12,341 bases of DNA from Sphingomonadales bacterium (GTDB taxonomy: Bacteria > Pseudomonadota > Alphaproteobacteria > Sphingomonadales > Sphingomonadaceae): contig JAFKLV010000275.1 in assembly GCA_017304125.1 (NCBI GenBank), positions 1 to 12,341 on the forward strand. The letters run 5' to 3'. Below, in pieces: positions 6,457 to 12,341 of the stretch. Within the stretch, counting starts at the first letter, position 1. Each line of letters opens with the position of its first letter. A model generated the notes under the pieces. That model did no database searches. It was given only the letters and a program-made list of their open reading frames with translations, and was not told the origin of the DNA. The translations under genes were made by a program, and so were the position numbers.

Positions 6457-8726
6457 GCGTCACCCGTCCTATTTCCATGACCGCGCTGGCGCTGCTCGCC
6501 GTCGCGGCGGCATTTCCGGCAACAGCAAAGGACAGGCCGATCCCTGCGACCAGGAACCAGGCCGATGGCGCGGCGGCGATCGATGCCCGTGCCGCGGCGC
6601 TCGTCGACAAGATGACGCTCGACGAGCAGCTATCGTTGCTCAAATCCAAGGCGGGCGGCAGCCTGCTCGATCTTGGCGTGCCATTGCCGCCGTTCATTCC
6701 CGAGGCGATGCGCGTGCCCAAGCCCAAGGGAGCGATCGGCACCGCGGGTTTCGTGCCGGGGATCGAGCGGCTCGGCATCCCCGCGCAGCAGTTGGCCGAC
6801 GCGAGCCTCGGCGTCGCCGATATCGGCTATCTGCGGCCGGGCGACCACGCCACCGCGCTCCCCTCCACCTTGTCGCTCGCCGCGACCTTCGATCCGGCGA
6901 TGGCGCGCGCGGCGGGCGATATCATCGGTGCGGAGGCGTTCGCCAAGGGTATCAACGTCCAGCTCGCCGGTGGGGTGAACCTCGCGCGGGAGCCGCGCAA
7001 CGGGCGCAATTTCGAATATCTCGGCGAAGATCCGTTGCTCGCCGGCCGGCTGGTGGGCGAGCAGATCGCGGGGATTCAGGCGCATCACGTCGCCTCGACG
7101 ATCAAGCATTTCGCCGCCAACAGCCAGGAGAGCGGTCGCTTCGTCTATGACGTCGCCGCCTCCGACGCGGCGTTGCGCGAATCCGATCTGCTGGCGTTCG
7201 AGATCGGCATCAAGCACGGCAAGCCCGCATCGGTGATGTGCGCCTATAATCGCGTGCGCGGCGCTTATGCCTGCGAGAGCGACTATCTGCTCAAACAGGT
7301 GCTGCGCGGCGACTGGGGCTATCGCGGCTGGGTGATGTCGGACTGGGGCGCGACGATGAGCCTCAAGCCCTCGATCGACGCCGGGCTCGACCAGCAATCG
7401 CCGCAGGACAAGGATTATTTCGGCGGCATCCCGGCGGCGATCGACGCGGGCGAGATCAGCCGCGCGCAGGTGCGCGAGATGGCGCGCCGGATCATCCGCT
7501 CGCTGATCGCGGTCGGCGCGCTCGATCATGTCGCGCGGCCGGGCGGTGCGGTGGATCAGGCCGCGCACGCCGCCAGGGCGCAGGCGATCGCCGAAGCGGG
7601 GATCGTGCTGCTCAAGAATGACGGGCTGCTGCCGCTCGCCGCCGGCGCGAAGACGATCGCGGTGATCGGGCGGCATGCCGACAAGGGCGTGCTCGCCGGG
7701 GGCGGTTCGTCGCAGGTGATCCCTTATGGCGGGGTCTATCGCGACGTGCCCGAAGGGACGCATCCCCTGCTCGCGATGATGGCGCCGGCTTATGGCCTGT
7801 CCTCGCCGCTCGGCGCGCTCAAGGCGGCGCTGCCCGACGCGAAGATCGTGTTCGACGACGGATCGGATGCCACGCGTGCTGCCGCGGTTGCCAGGGCGGC
7901 CGATGTCGCGTTCGTCTTTGCGGTGAAGCCCGAGATGGAGGGGATCGACAGCGCCGATTTCTCGCTGCCTTACGGGCAGGATGCGATGATCGCCGCGGTG
8001 GCGGGCGCCAATCCGCGCACCGGCGTGGTGCTCGAAACCGGCAACGCGGTCGCGATGCCGTGGCTCGACAAGGTCGGCGCGGTGCTTGAGGCGTGGTTCC
8101 CCGGCCAGCGCGGCGGCGAGGCGATCGCGGCGATCCTGACCGGCGCTGCCGCGCCCTCGGGGCGCCTGCCGGTCACCTTCCCCGCGACCATTGACCAGCT
8201 CGCGCATCCCAAATTGGTCGGGTACGATCCCGCCAAGCAGCGCCCGCTGGGGATCGGGGTCAAATATGATCCGTTCACGATCGACTATAAGGAAGGCAGC
8301 GACGTCGGCTATCGCTGGTTCGAGCGCACCGATGCCAGGCCGTTGTTCCCGTTCGGCTATGGCCTGACCTATACCAAATTCGCTTATGCCGGGCTGAAGC
8401 AGGTGGGCGGCGCGGGGCTGACCGTCACCGCGCGGATCACCAACAGCGGCAAGCGCGAGGGCGTGGAGGTGGCGCAGCTCTATGTCGCGCCGCCGGGGCG
8501 GACGCATCGCCTCGCCGGCTGGGCGCGGGTGACGCTGAAGCCGGGCGAAACGCGCGAGGTGACGATCACCGCCGATCCGTGGCTGTTGCTGTCCTATGAC
8601 GAACAGGCCGGGCAATGGGCGCGGCCGGCGGGCGATTATCGCTTCTTCGTCGGCAAATCGGCGGGCGAGCCCGAGCTGAGCGGCACCACGCGGCTCACCG
8701 CGGCGACCGAAAGCCGGCACCGCTAA
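6453..8726 (+). CDS. Periplasmic GH3 beta-glucosidase
   Basis: A retaining exo-acting beta-glycosidase of family GH3, 757 residues, the usual three-domain size. The Sec signal peptide covers about 1-25 (ends FPATA-K). The TIM-barrel domain carries GRNFEYLGEDP (184-194), KHF (218-220), CAYN (263-266) and the nucleophile Asp297 in VMSDWGA. The alpha/beta sandwich contains PEMEGID with Glu494 or Glu496 as acid/base candidate, followed by SLPYGQ. A C-terminal fibronectin-III-like domain (about 655-735) has EVAQLYV. All key residues are present, so it should be active. Beta-1,x-linked glucosides are the likely substrates, though xylosidase or other GH3 activities share this fold. It overlaps the tetR stop by four bases and precedes GH20 by 23 bases, which supports one tetR-GH3-GH20 transcript. 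Start ATG 6453 has only a weak AAGGCG upstream, consistent with coupling. Confidence 0.94.
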   Translation: MSVTRPISMTALALLAVAAAFPATAKDRPIPATRNQADGAAAIDARAAALVDKMTLDEQLSLLKSKAGGSLLDLGVPLPPFIPEAMRVPKPKGAIGTAGFVPGIERLGIPAQQLADASLGVADIGYLRPGDHATALPSTLSLAATFDPAMARAAGDIIGAEAFAKGINVQLAGGVNLAREPRNGRNFEYLGEDPLLAGRLVGEQIAGIQAHHVASTIKHFAANSQESGRFVYDVAASDAALRESDLLAFEIGIKHGKPASVMCAYNRVRGAYACESDYLLKQVLRGDWGYRGWVMSDWGATMSLKPSIDAGLDQQSPQDKDYFGGIPAAIDAGEISRAQVREMARRIIRSLIAVGALDHVARPGGAVDQAAHAARAQAIAEAGIVLLKNDGLLPLAAGAKTIAVIGRHADKGVLAGGGSSQVIPYGGVYRDVPEGTHPLLAMMAPAYGLSSPLGALKAALPDAKIVFDDGSDATRAAAVARAADVAFVFAVKPEMEGIDSADFSLPYGQDAMIAAVAGANPRTGVVLETGNAVAMPWLDKVGAVLEAWFPGQRGGEAIAAILTGAAAPSGRLPVTFPATIDQLAHPKLVGYDPAKQRPLGIGVKYDPFTIDYKEGSDVGYRWFERTDARPLFPFGYGLTYTKFAYAGLKQVGGAGLTVTARITNSGKREGVEVAQLYVAPPGRTHRLAGWARVTLKPGETREVTITADPWLLLSYDEQAGQWARPAGDYRFFVGKSAGEPELSGTTRLTAATESRHR

Positions 8727-8749
8727 GCGCAGACAGGGGAGGCGCGCCG

Positions 8750-10882
8750 ATGAAATGCTGCTGGCTGGTCGCTTCGGCGGCGTTGCTGATCGCCGCCGCG
8801 CCCGACCGCGCGCTGATGCCGCTGCCCACCGCGGTGACGCCGGGCGAGGGTGTGCTGGCGCTCGACGGGCCGCTGGCGCCGGTCTGGTCGGGGTGCGGTG
8901 ATGCGCGGCGGTTCGATGCGGCGGCGGCGCGATTGCAGCGCGATCTCGCGCGGCAGACCGGGCTGGCGTTCGACACGGGCAAGGCCACCCCGCTCGCCGT
9001 CACCTGCGCCAGCGCGGTCGATGCCGCGGATCGTGGTGAGGGCTATCGGCTGGCGGTGACCGCGAGCGGCATCCGCATCGACGCCGAGGGGCGGAGCGGG
9101 GTGCTGCGCGCGTTCGCCACCTTGCGCCAGCTGGTCGGGCTGTCGCCGGGGGGCGCCCGGCTCGCCGCGGTCACGATCGACGATGCGCCGCGCTTTGCGT
9201 GGCGCGGGGTGATGCTCGATACCGCGCGGCATTTCCTCGGCGTCGAGACGATCAGGCGCCAGATCGACGCGATGGAGCGGGTGAAGCTCAACGTCCTTCA
9301 CCTCCATCTCAGCGACGACGAGGGCTTTCGCGTCGAGCTGCGCCGCTATCCCCGGCTGACCGCCGCGAACCGCGGGCAATTCTATACGCAGGCCGAGCTT
9401 CGCGACCTCGTCGCTTATGCCGCCGATCGCGGCATCCGCGTCATTCCCGAATTCGACGTGCCGGGGCATAGCCGCGCGATCGTCCAGGCCTATCCCGAAT
9501 TGGGGGTCGAGGGGAAAAAGGGTCCGCTCGGCACCGCCGATGTCGCGCTCAATCCGGCGGCGCCCGCCACCTATCGCTTCCTCGACGCATTGGTCGGCGA
9601 GATGGCGCCGTTGTTCCCCGATCCCGTCTTTCACGTCGGCGGCGACGAGGTGGCCAAGGGGGTGTGGGACGGTGACGCCGGGGTCCGCGCGCTGATGACG
9701 CGCGAGAAGCTCGCCGACAGCCGCGCGGTCGAGGCCTATTTCGCCCGCCGCGTGCAACAGATCGTGCGGCGCCACGGCAAGACGATGATGGGCTGGGAGG
9801 AAATCGCCGCGCGCCCCGGCATCGCCTCCGATGCGATCGTTCAGGCGTGGCAGACCTCCAACGTCACCGCCGATGTGACCGCCCGGGGATATCGAACGGT
9901 GGTGTCGGCCGGCTATTATCTCGATCTGCTGATGCCGGCGTCTTTCCATTACGCGTTCGATCCCAGCGATACGGCAACCGCCGGCTTCACCCCCGAATTT
10001 GCCGCCGGGTTGCGCAAGCTCAGCCCGTTTCTCGCCAGCTATGTCGGCGATGCGCTGATCGCCTTCCCGCGTCCGCCGCTCAGCGCGGAACAGGAGAAAC
10101 GGGTGCTCGGCGGGGAGGCGCCGCTGTGGAGCCCGACGACGACCGACGAGATGACCGATCATGTGCTGTGGCCGCGCGCCGCGGCGCTGGCCGAGCGTTT
10201 CTGGTCGCCGAAAGCGGTGCGCGATCCCGCCGACATGTATCGCCGGCTGGAGACGATCGGCGCGTTGCTGACTGTCGACGGGCTCGACGATCAGGCGAAC
10301 CGGATGCGGATGGCGACGCGGCTCGCACCCGAGGCGATCGCGCCGGTGATGACCCTGCTTTCGCTCACCGGGCCGGTGCGCAACATGGCGCATGACCACC
10401 GCATCAAGGCGGCGCTGGCGGGGAAGCGCATCGTTCAGCCGCTCAACGCGCTGGCCGATGCGGCGCCGGTGGATTCGCTGGTTGCGCAGCGGTTTGCCGC
10501 CGATGCGGCGGGTTATGCCAAGGGCGACAGGTCGCTGGCAAAGGCGCTGGCCGATCGGTTGACGCAGTGGCGCGACAATGATGCGCGTTTCGTGGCAGCA
10601 TCGGCGGGGAAGCCGCTGCTCGAGGAAGCGCGGCCGACCGCGGCGCAAATCGCCCAGCTCGCGACTTATGGACTCGATGCGATCGCCGCGATCGAGGCGG
10701 GGCGGGCGCTCGACGGCGTGCAGGCGGCCAATGCGCGCGCCGCGCTGGATGTGCTCGACGCGCAGGAGAAAGCGTCGTGGCGGCCGATCGAGTCCTTTCT
10801 CCGGCCGCAACCGCCGGCCGACCTGATCGTCAAGATCGGCCCCGGCGTCCGCGCCCTGATCGACGCAGCCGCGCCGCGCTGA
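8750..10882 (+). CDS. GH20 beta-N-acetylhexosaminidase with C-terminal extension
   Basis: A family GH20 exo-hexosaminidase, 710 residues, using substrate-assisted catalysis on terminal beta-GlcNAc/GalNAc. A short signal peptide (1-17) is followed by the GH20b alpha/beta domain (about 22-143) and the catalytic barrel (about 148-500). Visible motifs are RGVMLDTARHF (152-162), LHLSDDEGF (185-193; many relatives have Q and W where E191 and F193 stand), IPEFDVPGH (232-240), the catalytic pair Asp299-Glu300 in HVGGDEV, GWEE (348-351), GYYLD (388-392) and GEAPLW (455-460). Residues from about 505 to 710 form an Ala-rich, probably helical tail that I do not recognise. Start ATG 8750 has AGGGGAGG (8735-8742) seven bases upstream; an in-frame start at 8615 would lie inside GH3. 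The enzyme is likely periplasmic, trimming the same imported glycan as GH3 and GH1. Confidence 0.94.
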   Translation: MKCCWLVASAALLIAAAPDRALMPLPTAVTPGEGVLALDGPLAPVWSGCGDARRFDAAAARLQRDLARQTGLAFDTGKATPLAVTCASAVDAADRGEGYRLAVTASGIRIDAEGRSGVLRAFATLRQLVGLSPGGARLAAVTIDDAPRFAWRGVMLDTARHFLGVETIRRQIDAMERVKLNVLHLHLSDDEGFRVELRRYPRLTAANRGQFYTQAELRDLVAYAADRGIRVIPEFDVPGHSRAIVQAYPELGVEGKKGPLGTADVALNPAAPATYRFLDALVGEMAPLFPDPVFHVGGDEVAKGVWDGDAGVRALMTREKLADSRAVEAYFARRVQQIVRRHGKTMMGWEEIAARPGIASDAIVQAWQTSNVTADVTARGYRTVVSAGYYLDLLMPASFHYAFDPSDTATAGFTPEFAAGLRKLSPFLASYVGDALIAFPRPPLSAEQEKRVLGGEAPLWSPTTTDEMTDHVLWPRAAALAERFWSPKAVRDPADMYRRLETIGALLTVDGLDDQANRMRMATRLAPEAIAPVMTLLSLTGPVRNMAHDHRIKAALAGKRIVQPLNALADAAPVDSLVAQRFAADAAGYAKGDRSLAKALADRLTQWRDNDARFVAASAGKPLLEEARPTAAQIAQLATYGLDAIAAIEAGRALDGVQAANARAALDVLDAQEKASWRPIESFLRPQPPADLIVKIGPGVRALIDAAAPR

Positions 10883-10927
10883 GCGCGAGATCGGATTGAG
10901 GTTCGGCCGCGCGGAGCTTCCCGCAAA

Positions 10928-10962
10928 CGCCGTCACCCCGGCCTTGAGCCGGGGTGACGGCG
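10928..10962. terminator. Perfect 15-bp palindrome between convergent genes (bidirectional terminator or REP-like repeat)
   Basis: The arm 10928-10942 pairs exactly with 10948-10962 around a CTTGA loop. It sits in the 87-base gap between the GH20 stop and the GH1 stop. Leftward, the stem is followed by TTTG (10927-10924), a short T-run. Rightward there is no T-run. The core CACCCCGG/CCGGGGTG with a CTTGA-type loop resembles a palindrome I recall as highly repeated between genes in many alphaproteobacteria. It could therefore be a dispersed repeat doing a terminator's job. Confidence 0.75.
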
Positions 10963-10969
10963 GGCCGGT

Positions 10970-12262
10970 CTAAACCCGCCCGTCGCGCCGCGCGATCGCG
11001 CCGAGCACGCGTGCCGAGGGTTTGGGGGTGCGGCGGAAGGTCTTGGGGTCGACCGAGACCAGGCCGAACTTCGGGCGATAGCCGGACATCCACTCCCAAT
11101 TGTCAAGCAGCGACCAGTGGAAATAGCCGCGCAGGTCGATGCCGTCGGCGCGGCAGCGCTGCACCCCGGCGATCGCGCCCTTGATATAGGCGATGCGCCG
11201 CGTGTCGTCTTCGGTCGCGACGCCGTTTTCGGTGACGTAGATCGCCTTCTTCGTCCGCCCCGCGACCAGCCGGACCGAATGTTCGATCGCATCGGGGGTG
11301 AAGGCATAGCCCATTTGCGTCAGTTCGGTGCTCGGCGGCGGCGGCACGTCGGCGGTCGCATCGACCGCGCTGCCGGTATAGGTCTGCACCCCGATGAAAT
11401 CGCCCGGCGCGGCGAGCCAGCGATCGAGCATCTCGGCCTGTTTGCGCTTCAGCCCGCTGTCGTCATTGCCGGCGGCATGATCGGCGGTCACCGCCAGCGT
11501 GAGCCCGACCGGGAATGTTCCGCCGCCGGCGCGGATCGCGTCGATCGCGGCGGTATGCGCGGCGATGATGCCGTCAAATTGTGCTTCGCCGGCGAGCATC
11601 GGGCTGGCCCAGTTCGGCGACCCCGTCGCCGCGCCGGCCGCCTTTTGCATCATCGCGATGATCGGGCCGGCCTTGTCGAGCAGCCCGCCCCAGCGCACGA
11701 TCGTCGACAGATTGGGCTCGTTGAACGTCGCGGCGAGATGGATCAGGTCGCCCATCTCCTCGGTCACGCGGCGGCAATGCGCGGCGAAGGCGGCGACATT
11801 GGCGGGATCGGCATAGCCGCCCGATGCCGCGACCCAGCGCGGCACGGTGAAATGGTTGAAGGTGACCGCCGCGGCGAGGCGATGCGTGCGACAGGCCTCC
11901 AGCACGCGGCGGTAATAAGCCAGCCCCGCGCGCGAAATCTGCCCGCGCTCGGGCTCGATCCGCGACCATTCGATCGAGAAGCGATGCGCGTTGAAGCCGA
12001 GCGAGGCGACGAGCGCGATATCCTCGTCGACGTGGTGATAAGCGTCGCACGCGTCGCCCGAGGGCTGGGCGAAGATCGTCGGCTTGATATGCTCGACCAC
12101 CCACAGGTCGCTCGCATCATTCCCGCCCTCGATCTGATAGGCCGCGCCCGCGGTGCCCCACAGAAATGCCGGCTTCACCGGCGCGGCCGCCGCCGCGCCG
12201 CGTGCGCCGACCGCCAGCGCCCCGGCCGCCGACGCCGACAACAGGAATTCACGTCTTTGCAT
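10970..12262 (-). CDS. Tat-exported GH1 beta-glycosidase
   Basis: A retaining beta-glucosidase/beta-galactosidase-type enzyme of clan A, 430 residues, slightly short for GH1. The N-terminus QRREFLLSASAAGA with an Ala-rich run to about 27 is a twin-arginine signal, which places the enzyme in the periplasm. Family motifs are LWGTAGAAYQIEG (34-46), RFSIEWSRIEP (94-104), NHFTVPRW (136-143), acid/base Glu182 in TFNEPN, nucleophile Glu345 in YVTENG, and HWSLLDNWEW (382-391). All catalytic residues are intact. I chose ATG 12262-12260 because GGAGG (12272-12268) lies five bases upstream and the Tat motif follows immediately; an upstream start would add 21 residues before it. It is transcribed alone, convergent with GH20, with its own promoter region near the window end. 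The substrate is probably a beta-glucoside in the same pathway. Confidence 0.94.
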   Translation of the reverse strand: MQRREFLLSASAAGALAVGARGAAAAAPVKPAFLWGTAGAAYQIEGGNDASDLWVVEHIKPTIFAQPSGDACDAYHHVDEDIALVASLGFNAHRFSIEWSRIEPERGQISRAGLAYYRRVLEACRTHRLAAAVTFNHFTVPRWVAASGGYADPANVAAFAAHCRRVTEEMGDLIHLAATFNEPNLSTIVRWGGLLDKAGPIIAMMQKAAGAATGSPNWASPMLAGEAQFDGIIAAHTAAIDAIRAGGGTFPVGLTLAVTADHAAGNDDSGLKRKQAEMLDRWLAAPGDFIGVQTYTGSAVDATADVPPPPSTELTQMGYAFTPDAIEHSVRLVAGRTKKAIYVTENGVATEDDTRRIAYIKGAIAGVQRCRADGIDLRGYFHWSLLDNWEWMSGYRPKFGLVSVDPKTFRRTPKPSARVLGAIARRDGRV

Positions 12263-12341
12263 CACATCCTCCGCCCCGTTTCGCTCAATCGACGCGCCAT
12301 AACATACAGTCAATCCTGCTTGCAAATTGGTTCGAGCACGT
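12263..12341 (-). promoter_or_regulatory. Upstream region of the GH1 gene with motif copy 2
   Basis: The last 79 bases of the window form the GH1 leader. They hold TACAGTCAATC (12305-12315), matching the receptor promoter element with one mismatch. Leftward, TATGTT (12306-12301) is a fair -10 box, and the self-complementary TTGCAA (12320-12325) is the only -35-like hexamer, but the spacing of 13 is short. The match to a real promoter is therefore weak. The shared motif hints that GH1 could respond to the same regulator as the receptor. Confidence 0.35.

Noticed and set aside
6630..8720. A 696-codon open frame on the - strand
   Set aside because: Antisense to the GH3 gene, whose catalytic motifs are intact. 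The composition (R, A, H, D rich) is that of a shadow frame and there is no ribosome site.
8723..10936. A 737-codon open frame on the - strand
   Set aside because: Antisense to the GH20 gene, with the same shadow composition and no recognisable domain.
1..12341. Insertion sequences, transposases, phage genes or attachment sites
   Set aside because: No transposase, integrase or phage motif and no flanking terminal repeats were seen. Composition and codon style look uniform across the window.

Overview
The window is very GC-rich and densely coded, with strong GATCG-rich codon usage. Tat- and Sec-exported glycoside hydrolases sit beside a TonB-dependent receptor of the 'LRGPQGTLFGKN' type. This mix fits a Gram-negative alphaproteobacterium, most likely a sphingomonad (Sphingomonadaceae). 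The assignment rests on gene style and composition only; no search was run.

Layout. At the left edge is a leftward Tet-type MFS drug:H+ antiporter, cut by the window end (1-983). It is separated by a 345-base, hairpin-rich intergenic stretch (984-1328) from a tiny rightward DUF3309-type membrane protein (1329-1487). From 1506 to 12262 there is one apparent glycoside-utilisation locus. A leftward arm holds the TonB-dependent receptor (3302-5593), a Tat-exported xylose-isomerase-like TIM-barrel protein (2339-3238) and an SGNH/GDSL esterase (1506-2342). A divergent rightward arm holds a TetR regulator (5794-6456), a GH3 beta-glucosidase (6453-8726) and a GH20 beta-N-acetylhexosaminidase (8750-10882). 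A convergent Tat-exported GH1 beta-glycosidase (10970-12262) closes the locus. The two arms share a 200-base divergent promoter region (5594-5793).

Proposed logic (inference). The receptor imports a glycoside or oligosaccharide across the outer membrane. In the periplasm the GDSL enzyme removes acyl groups, GH3 and GH1 remove beta-glucosyl-type residues, GH20 removes N-acetylhexosamine, and the TIM-barrel protein acts on a released or oxidised sugar. TetR, translationally coupled to GH3, is the likely local regulator of both arms and perhaps of GH1, because a short motif is shared by the receptor and GH1 upstream regions. No dedicated inner-membrane sugar importer is visible.

The most notable observations are: an in-frame amber codon replacing the conserved Gln of the receptor's plug motif in an otherwise intact reading frame; a clear intrinsic terminator between the receptor and the two genes behind it; a 61-base near-perfect hairpin plus two further hairpins in the MFS/DUF3309 intergenic region; and a 15-bp perfect palindrome of a type I recall as repetitive in alphaproteobacteria, between the convergent GH20 and GH1 genes.
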